DNA from: JBOHWJ01 sp050736615
Lineage (GTDB): Bacteria > Desulfobacterota > Binatia > Binatales > Binataceae
Length of the DNA: 49,371 nucleotides
Direction of reading: 5' to 3'
NCBI GenBank assembly: GCA_050736615.1
Contig: JBOHWL010000244.1
Location: 1-49,371 of the forward strand
This document shows, piece by piece, positions 26,610 through 34,648 of the stretch. The notes beneath the pieces are model-generated. The model saw only the letters and a list, made by a program, of their open reading frames with translations. It was not told the DNA's origin and did not search any database. Made by a program: the position numbers and the translations under genes. Position 1 is the first letter of the stretch. Each line of letters starts with the position of its first letter.

Positions 26610-26669
26610 GACGGATCGTTCCTTTTTTAGGATATCTAAATTTCGCTGTCGTTGAGAATAAGTTAACAC

Positions 26670-27008
26670 AAGACGTGGTGAATGTTTAGCGTTTTTTAGG
26701 GCGCGTAAGCAAATTCAGAGAGTCCGAAGCATACAACGGCCCGGATCGCCTCACCACGTCTGTGCTCATAAGCAACCATTTTTCGGCCACATTCGGATAA
26801 ATGCGGCTGAAAACACCCATGCGATGCTCCTTTCGCACCCGTGCCATTCATAGAGACGCCTTGAGGCGGAATTTTATTCGAGCCGTGTCAGCGTCTTTTT
26901 GCCCCGGTGCGGCGGCGGATGGGCAACGTGAAAATTCACACGCGCTTGGTTCCAATAGGACTAACGGAGCCGCTTGCCGGAGCGAAATGGGCGCGTTAGT
27001 TTCCTCAA
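26670..27008. other. Intergenic stretch without a recognisable gene
   Basis: A 339-bp divergent spacer between the small HTH gene and the DUF72 gene. It should hold both promoters. An AT-rich portion (26610-26700) lies directly upstream of the HTH gene. I see no convincing -35/-10 pair, no repeat and no small frame with a ribosome-binding site. Confidence 0.5.
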
Positions 27009-27716
27009 GTGGCCGCAGTGATCAGAATCGGAACTTCCGGCTTCAGCTACAAGGAGTGGCTCGAGGGCTTTTACCCCGCGAAACTGGCGGGCAATAAAAT
27101 GCTCGGGTTTTACGCGCAACGGTTGCCCACCGTCGAGATAAATTACACGTTCCGCGCAATGCCGCGGCGGACAACCTTGGAGACCTGGGCATCCCAGGTG
27201 CCGGAGAATTTCCGTTTCGCGCTGAAAGCGCCGCAACGATTTACTCATTACGCGCGCCTGCGCGTGGAGCGCGACGCGCTCGATTACTTCATCGCAACCG
27301 TTTCGGCCTTAGGCGAGCGCCTGGGACCAATCCTGTTTCAGCTTCCGCCGGACTTCACCTGTGATACCGCTTTGCTCAATGAATTCCTCGGACGAGTGGA
27401 TGGCCGTGTGCGGCCAGCCTTCGAATTCCGCCATCCGTCCTGGTTCAACGATACCGCGCTGGAGGTGATGCGCCGGCATGACGCGGCGCTGTGTATCGCC
27501 GAGAGCGAAAAATTGACTTGCCCAGTGGTGCGCACCGCGCCGCACCTTTATCTCAGGCTGCGCAAGGAGAATTATGACGAAGCTCAGCTAGAGGGGTGGG
27601 CCGAACGGATCCGCGCCCACGCGAACGCGACGGAAATCTATGTATTCTTCAAGCATGAAACTTCCGCGCCGGAACTAGCCTTGCGGCTGGCCGCGATGGT
27701 CAGGGATACGGCTTAG
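27009..27716 (+). CDS. DUF72 family protein
   Basis: A 235-aa TIM-barrel-like protein of the DUF72 family. It begins IRIGTSGFSYKEWLEGFYP, the family's hallmark, then VEINYTFRAMPRRTTLETWA, FRFALKAPQRFTH and GPILFQLPPDF. AFEFRHPSWF follows, with the conserved E-x-R-H. The C-terminal YVFFKHET corresponds to the family's 'YVyFNNd'. The function is unknown; the family was suggested to be nuclease-like or phosphate-binding, without proof. The start is GTG at 27009 or 27018, with no clear ribosome-binding site. The next gene begins 1 bp after the stop, so the two are coupled. Confidence 0.88.
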   Translation: MAAVIRIGTSGFSYKEWLEGFYPAKLAGNKMLGFYAQRLPTVEINYTFRAMPRRTTLETWASQVPENFRFALKAPQRFTHYARLRVERDALDYFIATVSALGERLGPILFQLPPDFTCDTALLNEFLGRVDGRVRPAFEFRHPSWFNDTALEVMRRHDAALCIAESEKLTCPVVRTAPHLYLRLRKENYDEAQLEGWAERIRAHANATEIYVFFKHETSAPELALRLAAMVRDTA

Positions 27717-27717
27717 A

Positions 27718-28341
27718 GTGGCGAGTGAAAATCCGATAACGATGCTCCCGCCGGGCGATTATCGTTACGAAATTCGCCGCGACGGCGCGCTTTTCGCCAT
27801 AGAAGAGGAACGGTTCGAGAGCCATCTGATAACCGGCGTACGGCGCTCCAGCGATGGCCTCGACCGCCATGAGGTCAGCGCGCGGCTCGGCCCGGCCGGC
27901 GCGCCGGAGTATCTTGACGTGCGCTGTACGCGCGCGCTGTTCAATCGCAAGGCGAGATATGAAGCCGACAACGACGTGCTGCGTGGCAGCATCAGCGCAC
28001 TGGCCGGACGCAACGAGGTCGTGGTCAAACTCGGCCGCTTTCGCGAGATTGACGCCGACTTGATGCTGTTCAAGGCATTGACCCTCGCGCACATCAGGGC
28101 GCGTGGGCAAGCCTTATGGACCGGCCGCGTCGCCCTGATTGATCCCGCCTCATTATCGGCGGCCGCGCTAAAGCAAAGCTGGCGTCAAGTGGACACCCTA
28201 GCCCGCCGGTGGGCATTCGAACCGCGAATGGGCGACCGTGAGGACATTGAAGCCGACGATGACGGCCGGATTTTACACCGGCGCGACGCCCGCGGCGCGG
28301 AAATTTTCCTCGTCTCGTTCGTTCCGGCCGAGGTGCGATAA
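27718..28341 (+). CDS. Hypothetical protein coupled to DUF72
   Basis: A 207-aa soluble protein with a GTG start 1 bp after the DUF72 stop. The pattern is beta-rich at the N-terminus (DYRYEIRRDGALFAIEEERFE, then HEVSARLGPAGAPEYLDVRC). This looks like an antiparallel sheet that begins with a 'G.Y.Y.i..dG..i..' motif, as in several DUF3108/DUF6134-like lipid- or carbohydrate-binding proteins. The C-terminal half is helical. There is no signal peptide and no membrane segment. I do not recognise the family with confidence. Coupling to DUF72 suggests a joint function. Confidence 0.65.
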   Translation: MASENPITMLPPGDYRYEIRRDGALFAIEEERFESHLITGVRRSSDGLDRHEVSARLGPAGAPEYLDVRCTRALFNRKARYEADNDVLRGSISALAGRNEVVVKLGRFREIDADLMLFKALTLAHIRARGQALWTGRVALIDPASLSAAALKQSWRQVDTLARRWAFEPRMGDREDIEADDDGRILHRRDARGAEIFLVSFVPAEVR

Positions 28342-28351
28342 TCGCGTCGCC

Positions 28352-28702
28352 TCAGGCGGCGATGCGATCACGTGGCATCTTGCAGTCACCGTCGAACGTC
28401 GCCCCTTCGTTGAGCACAAGCTTGGGCGTGCTGATCGTGCAATGCAGCCGGGCGGTTGCCAGCACTTCGACACGCTCGCGGGCGATAATCTCGCCATTGA
28501 CCACGCCCGCCACCACCAGCCGCGCGGCCGAAACGCGCGCAGTCACCACCGCGCCTTGGGCAATCACGATATCATCGCCGGTAATTTCGCCTTCGGCCTC
28601 ACCCTCGATGCGGGCGGGCGCGCGAAAGTGAAGTTTACCGGAGATTTTGGTGCCTTTGCCGATGCGCGACTCGAAAGCCCTGTCCTCGATACCCGACGCC
28701 AT
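28352..28702 (-). CDS. Bactofilin (polymer-forming cytoskeletal protein)
   Basis: A 116-aa right-handed beta-helix protein. The central repeats GTKISGKLHFRAPARIEGEA, GEITGDDIVIAQGAVV and GEIIARERVEVLATARLHC show the hexapeptide-like periodicity of bactofilins, ending with LVLNEGATFDGDC. Unstructured tails flank the core. Bactofilins form filaments at the inner membrane and organise cell-wall enzymes or appendages. The ATG at 28702 is chosen because a GGGGGG-type ribosome-binding site lies about 8 nt upstream; a TTG at 28726 is unlikely. No M23 peptidase gene, the common partner, is next to it. Confidence 0.9.
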   Translation of the reverse strand: MASGIEDRAFESRIGKGTKISGKLHFRAPARIEGEAEGEITGDDIVIAQGAVVTARVSAARLVVAGVVNGEIIARERVEVLATARLHCTISTPKLVLNEGATFDGDCKMPRDRIAA

Positions 28703-28849
28703 GAAACGTCCCCCCTTCGAGTTCAAAACGCTGACGACGAAATTCTACCGGAAAGCCCGGCTAGCGCAATCAACCGTCTTTCCTTGAAGCGGCCGAACCG
28801 CATAGACTGCCGGAACTAAGCCGAAATTGCACCTGGAGGTTTCTGCGTG

Positions 28850-29239
28850 ATGCGCAGAATTCGGCCAGCGCTCCTGGCGCTGGCGTTGGTACTCATGGCG
28901 TCGTGCCATCATGGGACAAAGGCGACGCCGAACAAACTTCCATCAGCTCGGGCCAACGCGCCGCTGCAATCGGGCGTGTATGGGTTTTCGGGCGCCAAGG
29001 TTGGCGACAGCGAAACCAATGAAGGCGTGGTCGGCGAATGTATCTGGATTTATGACCGCCATAACCAAAAACAGGTCGCCAAGGGCGATTGCTATGAAAA
29101 TGACCCCGGCAAATTTCGTGTGCCGCTTAATCCGGGTCACTACGTCGTGCGCGGACCCGGCGGCAATACGCCCATTGATGTGCCCAATCGCGGATGGACC
29201 AAAGTGGAATCAATCGTGAAGCTGCCGGTGGGTCCCTAA
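28850..29239 (+). CDS. Small putative lipoprotein
   Basis: A 129-aa exported protein. A basic start (MRRIR) precedes a hydrophobic core ALLALALVLMA and a lipobox-like MASC with Cys at about 20, so it is probably lipid-anchored. The mature part has VYGFSGAKVGDSETNEGVVG, GECIWIYDRHNQKQVAKGDC with two further Cys (possible disulphide) and a beta-rich end, HYVVRGPGGNTPIDV, resembling a small carboxypeptidase-regulatory/transthyretin-like domain. GGAGG is placed 10 nt before the ATG (7 before the alternative GTG at 28847). It is divergent from the bactofilin gene; a cell-envelope role is an inference. Confidence 0.75.
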   Translation: MRRIRPALLALALVLMASCHHGTKATPNKLPSARANAPLQSGVYGFSGAKVGDSETNEGVVGECIWIYDRHNQKQVAKGDCYENDPGKFRVPLNPGHYVVRGPGGNTPIDVPNRGWTKVESIVKLPVGP

Positions 29240-29261
29240 CGGCGTTCCGCGCAAACGTCGC

Positions 29262-29298
29262 GTGTCATTCCTCGCCCGACGAGAAATCCCGGGATCAG
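29262..29298. repeat. Half palindromic repeat (copy F)
   Basis: GTGTCATTCCTCGCCCGACG followed by GAGAAATCCCGGGATC. This is a short degenerate version of the inner arm of the palindromic repeats. It lies between two convergent genes. Confidence 0.5.
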
Positions 29299-29330
29299 TT
29301 CAACCGCGAATGTGCTCATCTCCCGTAACA

Positions 29331-30128
29331 TTAAATGGAGCGCGGCGGCGTCAATTCCATTGCGGAGCGTGGGCCGGCGCGCAAGCCGCGATCCATCTCC
29401 GACAATAAAGCGTGTATCGCGCTGAGCGGATCGGTGGCGCGCCAGATCGAACCGGCCGCGATTACATAATCGGCGCCGGCGCGCATCGCCTGCGCGGCGG
29501 CCAACCCGTCATGACCGTCCCCAGCGGCTGCATCAGGCTTCACCCCGGCGGCAACAATGATAAAGGGACGGCTGCATAGCTCGCGCACTTTGGCGATTTG
29601 GTAGGGCGAAGTGACGACACCGTCGAGACCTGCGTGTGCGCTCTGTTGGGCGAAGCGCGCCAACCGGACGTCACCCGCAATGACAGCACCGTCATTAGGC
29701 CGGCGTTCAACGCACGACAGCATTGCGAGCGCCAGTATAGAGGGGCGGCGCAATCCCTCGTTGCGGCAAATCCGCATCACCGCCGCGCGCGTGGTGGCGA
29801 GGTCGCGAAGATTGCCACCGCAGTGAAGATCAAACATGCGCACGCCCAGACGTGTGGCTTCGGTCGCGAGCCGTACCAGGTTGCGGAGGGTGTCATGGAA
29901 TCTGAGATCGAGAAAGACCTCGAAGCCGCGGCGGCGCAGGCCGCGCACGAAATCCGGTCCGCTGTTAAGAAAAAGATTGCGGCCCACTTCGAACATGCCG
30001 ACCGTCTGCCCAATCCTTTCCGCCAACTGCAGCGCTTCGAGCGGTGGTAGCAAATCCAGCGAAACGATCAGACGGCCGCGGGAGGCGCGTTGGCGCGCGA
30101 GTTCGGAAAACGGCCACCGTTGCGGCAT
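29331..30128 (-). CDS. PyrF-like (OMP decarboxylase fold) protein with altered active site
   Basis: A 265-aa TIM-barrel protein homologous to orotidine-5'-phosphate decarboxylase: LIVSLDLLPPLEALQLAERI (20-39), GMFEVGRNLFL (44-54) and VFLDLRFHDT (71-80). Key residues differ. The catalytic K of 'KVG' is Glu47. The motif D-x-K-x-x-D is D74-L-R76-F-H-D79, so Lys becomes Arg. The phosphate-binding end 'VTPGIRP..ViGRpI' reads VAAGVKP and YVIAAGSIW, losing the Arg. Normal decarboxylation is therefore unlikely. A strong GGGAGGA precedes the ATG and the frame is intact, so it is expressed and probably has another role. It could be a KGPDC-superfamily member with different chemistry or a ligand-binding protein. 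Confidence 0.75.
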   Translation of the reverse strand: MPQRWPFSELARQRASRGRLIVSLDLLPPLEALQLAERIGQTVGMFEVGRNLFLNSGPDFVRGLRRRGFEVFLDLRFHDTLRNLVRLATEATRLGVRMFDLHCGGNLRDLATTRAAVMRICRNEGLRRPSILALAMLSCVERRPNDGAVIAGDVRLARFAQQSAHAGLDGVVTSPYQIAKVRELCSRPFIIVAAGVKPDAAAGDGHDGLAAAQAMRAGADYVIAAGSIWRATDPLSAIHALLSEMDRGLRAGPRSAMELTPPRSI

Positions 30129-30300
30129 GAGTCCTCCCGGGAATCAGCCCTCGAACCGCGTGCGCATTTACGCGCCGCGCTAAGCGGGCGGGCGGGATTT
30201 TATTTGCGCGCGTTCGAAGTCGAATCAGTAAAAAGCTGACACCAGAGTCATGCCACTTCCGGGCCGTGTCAAGGCATGCGCGATTAACCGATGTCGCCGC

Positions 30301-30444
30301 CTGCAGCACTTCTAATCTCGAGACCAGCCGCTTGGCGGGAGCTTTGGTTCCGATCTTGTTGTAGATCGCGGATGTCTGGTAGTTAACAGTGCGCTGTCTC
30401 GCACTGGTACGTTGCCCCTCTGATGCGCGGCGGCGGTACGTAAG
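30301..30444 (-). pseudogene. Remnant of a LuxR-type HTH C-terminus
   Basis: The minus strand encodes RQRTVNYQTSAIYNKIGTKA followed by PAKRLVSRLEVLQ. This matches the recognition helix and end of a LuxR/GerE HTH ('rTVk.h.saIy.KLgv.sR.eLv'). The preceding helix and any receiver domain are missing or scrambled. The longer open frame around it (29965-30624) is a chance extension over other sequence. The rest of the 30129-30443 spacer shows no gene. Confidence 0.4.
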
Positions 30445-30985
30445 TGGATAAAGAGCAAATCCTCGGAGAGATAAAGCGAATCGCTGAACGCGACGGGGGG
30501 ACGCCCCCCGTTTAGCAAAATTCCGGAACGAAACCGGGATCAAGCAATCTGACTGGCTTGGGAAGCATTGGGTACGCTGGAGCGAGGCGCTTGGTGAAGC
30601 GGGTTTTGGGCGCGTTCGGTGCAATAGGCCTGGAGAGCCGACGCTAGTTTGCGCCGTGCGGTTCCGCGAACCGCCTTATGATAGACGTGCATGCTAGGAA
30701 ATGTCGCCGTCTGTGTCAAGGTTTGAGAGTTTCGAGTCCGTATACTTGCTTCGGTCCGGTCGTTTTTACAAGATCGGTCGAACCAATGCCGCGGGACGAC
30801 GCCAGTATGAGCTGCAAATCCAGCTGCCCGAAAGGGCCAGGATCGTCCATGAGATCAAAACAGATGACCCGATTGGAATAGAGCCTTACTGGCACAGGAG
30901 ATTCGAGGCAAAACGTCGCAACGGCGAATGGTTCGACCTCGATAGCGCGGAGGTGACAGCTTTTCGACGGCGGACCTTCATGTGA
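30444..30985 (+). pseudogene. Frameshifted GIY-YIG nuclease with homing-endonuclease-type repeat
   Basis: The 5' part starts at GTG 30444 and reads VDKEQILGEIKRIAERDGGT then PPV-stop. A shift at the G6/C6 homopolymers (about 30495-30509) restores a frame reading RLAKFRNETGIKQSDWLGKH then WVRWSEALGEAGF, the helical repeat that precedes GIY-YIG domains in intact relatives. The linker is missing. The nuclease domain follows in a frame from ATG 30701: SVYLLRSGRFYKIGRTNAAG (GIY-YIG-like), QLPERARIVHEI and NGEWFDLDSAEV with the catalytic-type Glu. The 94-aa C-terminal frame could still be translated alone. Relatives are T5orf172/Mug113-like. Confidence 0.7.
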
Positions 30986-31100
30986 GAAGTCATCACGTGA
31001 GCGTCAGCATGAAGATGATTCGGTTAGCTAGATTTGTTATTCCGAGAGTCTGTGATCGTTTTTGAATTGCCCGAGTCTATGGACAAGCGGAGCTCTTTGC

Positions 31101-31307
31101 ATGTCATCCTGAGCCGCCCGAGCAGCGCGAGGGCGTGTCGCACCAGCGGAGCCACAGGCGGAGCGAGCAAACGAGTCCGCGAGGTGCGTTGGACAAGGAT
31201 CGACGCGGAGCGATTGGATCTTTTTGACTGCTGAGCATCCGGACACTGAAGCAGAAAATCGCTCCGTGTCGTCCCCTCGACTCCGGCAGCCTTCGCTCGG
31301 GATGACA
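31101..31307. repeat. Palindromic repeat enclosing a GAGCAAACGAGTCCGCGAGG block (copy G)
   Basis: The left arm TGTCATCCTGAGC (from 31102) is inverted at the right as GCTCGGGATGACA (ending about 31307). Inside lies GGCGGAGCGAGCAAACGAGT and CCGCGAGGTGCGTT (31158-31190), the same block as at 41090, 41986 and 49274. A second block follows at 31371-31452. The remaining part of 30986-31572 shows no gene. Confidence 0.65.
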
Positions 31308-31370
31308 AAATTAAGGCACATCCTCGTTAAGCAACCGTCAGTTCAACCGCGCTAAAAATTCACAAGCTCC

Positions 31371-31452
31371 GAGCGCGGCAGCGGAGCCGACGGCGAAGCG
31401 AGCACACCAGTGGAGCGAAGCGGAACGAGCGGGCGAGTATGCGAGCCGCGTT
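31371..31452 (+). repeat. GC-rich composite repeat block
   Basis: Contains CGGAGCCGACGGCGAAGCGA, GCACACCAGTGGAGCGAAGC and GGGCGAGTATGCGAGCCGCG. The arrangement parallels 2340-2420 and 37870-37960. It lies downstream of cinA's stop, in the spacer. Confidence 0.55.
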
Positions 31453-31572
31453 CAAGTCGGGCTGCCGAAGTCGAGGAACGGATTGTTCTTTTCGCAGCGA
31501 ATAAAACAAACCCTCATCGCTCCATGACAAGAGACAGCTATGGCCTTGATTCGCCCGGCGAAGTGCGTTTAC

Positions 31573-32862
31573 TCACCGTCTGAAGGCGGTTGATTCGTTG
31601 ATTGGAATGCCCAGCGAATAGCGCCGCAGCCAATCGAGCGCAACCTGCGAGGTCAGCAACTTGACCCACTCACGATTACCGCGGAATTGATAACGGCGCG
31701 ACGCGCTGACGCCGTCGGCGGCCACCAATGCGATACAGACGGTGCCGACCGGACGTTCGGCGCTGCCCCCCTCCGGCCCCGCGATACCCGAGGTTGCAAT
31801 CGCCACGTCCGCATTGCAGCACTGTCGCGCCCCAGCCGCCATCTCGAGCACGCATTGTTCGCTCACCGCGCCATGTTGCTCGAGTGTCTCGGCACGGACA
31901 CGCAAGAGCGCGGTCTTCATCGCGTTGGAGTAGGTGACCAGGTCGCCATTGAAATAGGCGGAGCTGCCCGGGACGTTGGTCAGACGATGGCCGATGAGCC
32001 CGCCGGTACATGACTCGGCGACCGCGAGCTTAAGATTTTTCTCCAGAAGCAGCCGGCCGACCACTTCCTCCATGGTGACATCGCCCTCGCCATAGATGTA
32101 ATTCGGAATGCGCGTGCGGACGCGCTGGCAAAGCTCTTCGAGTCGTCCTTCGGCCTTGCCGGGCAAGTCTTCCACCGTGATGCGCAAGGAAATCTGCGGG
32201 AAGCTCGCGCGGAAGCCGACCCGGCCTTCTTCGGGCTTGATCAAACCGGCCACTGCCTCGTCGAGGCCCGACTCGCTGATACCGAAGGTCTGGAAGGTCT
32301 TCACCGCGAAAATCGTGTCGGAGCCCCGATTTTGCTTGAGCCATGGAATCACGGTGTTTTCCATCATCGGCTTCATTTCGCGCGGCACGCCGGGGAGCAC
32401 CACCAAATGAGCGGTATGGCCGTTGACGCTGGCTTCCATTCTGAAACCCGGAGCGGTCCCGAGCGGATTGGTAATAATAGTCGCGGTTTCAGGGAAAAGG
32501 GCCTGCTTAATGTTGTTCTCCGGCATCACGCGGCCAACCGTGCTGAACAGCCGGCGCATATGCTCAATCGACGGTTCGTCGCGCCAAAGTCCCTTGCCGG
32601 TCAGGCGCGCGACGGTTTCGGTGGTCAGATCGTCGGCGGTGGGGCCGATACCGCCGGTCGAAATTACCACGTCGCCCATCTCGATGGCCGTGCGCCAGGC
32701 CCATTCCAAACGCTGCGGGATGTCGCCGACGGTCAGCACCTCGACCAGATCGAGGCCGATTTCAGCGAGCTTGTCGGCGAGGTAGTTGGAATTGCTGTCG
32801 AGCACACGGCCGCTGGTAATTTCATCACCAGTGGAAATTATGACCGCTCGCTGAATAATCAT
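31573..32862 (-). CDS. cinA: CinA family protein (NMN amidohydrolase/ADP-ribose pyrophosphatase)
   Basis: A 429-aa two-domain protein. The N-terminal MoCF_biosynth-type COG1058 domain (1-170) has VIISTGDEITSGRVLDSNSN, VVISTGGIGPTADDLT and VVLPGVPREM. A linker follows, and then the C-terminal CinA amidohydrolase domain (about 265-420) has LAVAESCTGGLIGHRLTNVP with the catalytic Ser-Cys region and ATSGIAGPEGGSAERPVGTV. It recycles pyridine-nucleotide by-products, deamidating NMN to NaMN. GGGAG lies before the ATG. pgpA ends 30 bp upstream on the same strand, a common pairing. Confidence 0.95.
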   Translation of the reverse strand: MIIQRAVIISTGDEITSGRVLDSNSNYLADKLAEIGLDLVEVLTVGDIPQRLEWAWRTAIEMGDVVISTGGIGPTADDLTTETVARLTGKGLWRDEPSIEHMRRLFSTVGRVMPENNIKQALFPETATIITNPLGTAPGFRMEASVNGHTAHLVVLPGVPREMKPMMENTVIPWLKQNRGSDTIFAVKTFQTFGISESGLDEAVAGLIKPEEGRVGFRASFPQISLRITVEDLPGKAEGRLEELCQRVRTRIPNYIYGEGDVTMEEVVGRLLLEKNLKLAVAESCTGGLIGHRLTNVPGSSAYFNGDLVTYSNAMKTALLRVRAETLEQHGAVSEQCVLEMAAGARQCCNADVAIATSGIAGPEGGSAERPVGTVCIALVAADGVSASRRYQFRGNREWVKLLTSQVALDWLRRYSLGIPINESTAFRR

Positions 32863-32892
32863 CGCCTGCTCCCTTGCTTCAGAGTTTACGCC

Positions 32893-33372
32893 TCAGATGA
32901 CGCGTCGCAGTACCTGTAGCACGATGTTGGCATAGATGCCCGCAGCGACGTCGTCAAGCATTACACCAAAGCCACCGCGAACCCGCCGGTCGATCACGCT
33001 GGCGGGAAACGGCTTCAGGATGTCGAAAAAACGGAACAAGAGAAAGCTACCCAGGAGAAATGGCCAACCGGTCGGGTTCATGAACATCGCCGCCAGCATT
33101 CCCAATACCTCGTCGATGACGATATGAGGACTGTCGTGGCGGCCGAAAATGGTTTCGGCCTTTCCCGCGATCCAGCACGCGAGCAGGAACATCACTACAA
33201 ATAGAATTACAAAAGCGGCCGGCGAGCGGCGCCATAGAGAGGAAAAAACGCCCCATCCCAACAGCAACCCGACGACTGATCCAGCCGTTCCAGGCGCCTT
33301 GGGCACGTAGCCGCTGTAGATTCCGGTGGCGAAAAAGATGACGACCTGGCGCATCGCGTTTGACTGCCGCAT
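32893..33372 (-). CDS. pgpA: Phosphatidylglycerophosphatase A
   Basis: A 159-aa integral membrane phosphatase that makes phosphatidylglycerol from its phosphate. Motifs: YVPKAPGTAGS (about 22-32), IVIDEVLGMLAA with the conserved Asp/Glu pair, LLFRFFDILKPFPASVIDRR and a C-terminal GGFGVMLDDVAAGIYANI. There are four membrane segments. ATG 33372 is preferred; an upstream ATG at 33414 would add 14 polar residues and ATG 33354 is also possible. It lies just upstream of cinA and probably in one transcript with it. Confidence 0.92.
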   Translation of the reverse strand: MRQSNAMRQVVIFFATGIYSGYVPKAPGTAGSVVGLLLGWGVFSSLWRRSPAAFVILFVVMFLLACWIAGKAETIFGRHDSPHIVIDEVLGMLAAMFMNPTGWPFLLGSFLLFRFFDILKPFPASVIDRRVRGGFGVMLDDVAAGIYANIVLQVLRRVI

Positions 33373-33421
33373 GCTTCCGCCTGCCGAAACCTCTACGCAG
33401 GTTATCGGTGTCATGATTAAA

Positions 33422-33498
33422 CGCCGCTCCGTGGGGCGGGCGAGTCCGGGAGCCTTCGGCTAGGATAAAGGCTCACCTGCTCGGCTCCACGCTCCGTT
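33422..33498 (-). repeat. GC-rich composite repeat block, inverted (copy I)
   Basis: On the minus strand it reads CCGAGCAGGTGAGCCTTTAT, CCTAGCCGAAGGCTCCCGGA and CTCGCCCGCCCCACGGAGC. The same order of blocks occurs at 37930-37985 and 46865-46920 on the plus strand. It lies upstream of pgpA. Confidence 0.7.
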
Positions 33499-33607
33499 TG
33501 CGCCTGGTGCCTTCAACGAAGCCGCGACCATAGCACGCGCTTTCAGGTCTGATAGCAGAGCCCGCGAGTATCCGGATAGCTCTTGGGCGCTGAATGCCAA
33601 ATAGGCG

Positions 33608-34429
33608 TCAGGTTGGGCGTACCGGCGAAGGCTGCTCTTCGGCCACAATTTCAACCGCCTTAACGCCGTCAATCTGGCGAACGACGTCATTGACCAGGTC
33701 GTCCCAAGGCGGCACCAGTCCGGGGCCATTAACATGGACCGAGCCGCCGTCACATTGCACTTCCAATGGCGCGTGCCCGATCTTTGGATGGAACATTAGC
33801 GCCGCGCGCACCTGGGCACTCAAGGCCGCGTCACGCATCTGGCGCCACTGTTCGGGGCCGGTCTGGCTATCAATCGCCTCGGCGCAACCAGCCAAGGCGG
33901 CGGCCAGAGTCTGCAGCGGCATCGCCGACGTATTGAGTACGAGGCTGAAATTGGCTGGGTCGTCAATGTCGACGCCAAGCAGGGTTTGCAAACGAGCGCG
34001 AACCTCGCGATCGTAGTCACGCACGCGGCGCTCAGCCACAGCCGGGGCGAGCTTTTCCTCAACCGCAATCTGCTGAATGCGATCTTTCATTGGCGCGGTG
34101 AGCCGCACTCTGATCCCGCAGCCGTAGTCGGGTAGCAAGTGGGCGACGGAGCGGCCAATCACAACCAAGTCGTTCTTGGCCATTTCTTTGAGCACGACGG
34201 CCCGGAAAAAAGTCAGAAAGCGCTCGCTGTCGGTCTTGAGGCGCTCCCAGAAGTGCGGCCTGCGCTCGTCGACCACGACCAGTTGCTCAGGCGTGACGTG
34301 ATAAAGCTGCGAAGTCTCCGCGATGAGCTCGGGGCTCATCAAGAAACGATAACCCAAGCGGGCGGCGGTAAGCCTGCCGAGATCTGCCGCACGCGTCCCC
34401 AAGTGCTGCGTCATCGCGATAATCGCCAT
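33608..34429 (-). CDS. Cytidylate-kinase-like domain fused to a BON-like domain
   Basis: A 273-aa protein. The N-terminal ~195 residues follow the cytidylate-kinase-like family (AIIAMTQHLGTRAADLGRLT at 2-21, FFRAVVLKEMAKNDLVVIGR, RVRLTAPMKDRIQ, YDREVRARLQTLLGVD). The P-loop, normally GSGGxxIA or GSLGTEIA, reads GTRAADLG, so nucleotide binding is doubtful. The C-terminal ~75 residues (ALSAQVRAALMFHPKIG, VHVNGPGLVPPWDD, VKAVEIV) resemble a BON phospholipid-binding domain. ATG 34429 is chosen for its AGGGGA site; upstream in-frame starts are unlikely. The function is unknown; a stress or membrane-related role is inferred from BON. Confidence 0.7.
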   Translation of the reverse strand: MAIIAMTQHLGTRAADLGRLTAARLGYRFLMSPELIAETSQLYHVTPEQLVVVDERRPHFWERLKTDSERFLTFFRAVVLKEMAKNDLVVIGRSVAHLLPDYGCGIRVRLTAPMKDRIQQIAVEEKLAPAVAERRVRDYDREVRARLQTLLGVDIDDPANFSLVLNTSAMPLQTLAAALAGCAEAIDSQTGPEQWRQMRDAALSAQVRAALMFHPKIGHAPLEVQCDGGSVHVNGPGLVPPWDDLVNDVVRQIDGVKAVEIVAEEQPSPVRPT

Positions 34430-34648
34430 CGTATGTCCCCTGTTTAGTAATAGAAGGTCTCCTTGCGCCCATCTTAAATCCATCGCCACGCAGTGGCAAA
34501 TCGGGGCCAAACGCCGGCAAGAGCGCCGGCGGAACGATGGCGCGCCGGCTCACTTCGCGGCCGAGGCCGTGCATGTCATCGTCACGGAAAGCCAGCGTCA
34601 ACGAGCTTGTCTCAACATACCGTGTCGTTCTTGTGAGACTTCACGGTT

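Noticed and set aside
29965..30624. A 219-codon minus-strand frame
   Set aside because: It overlaps the start of the pyrF-like gene and runs antisense through the GIY-YIG remnant. Only the short LuxR-like portion looks like protein.
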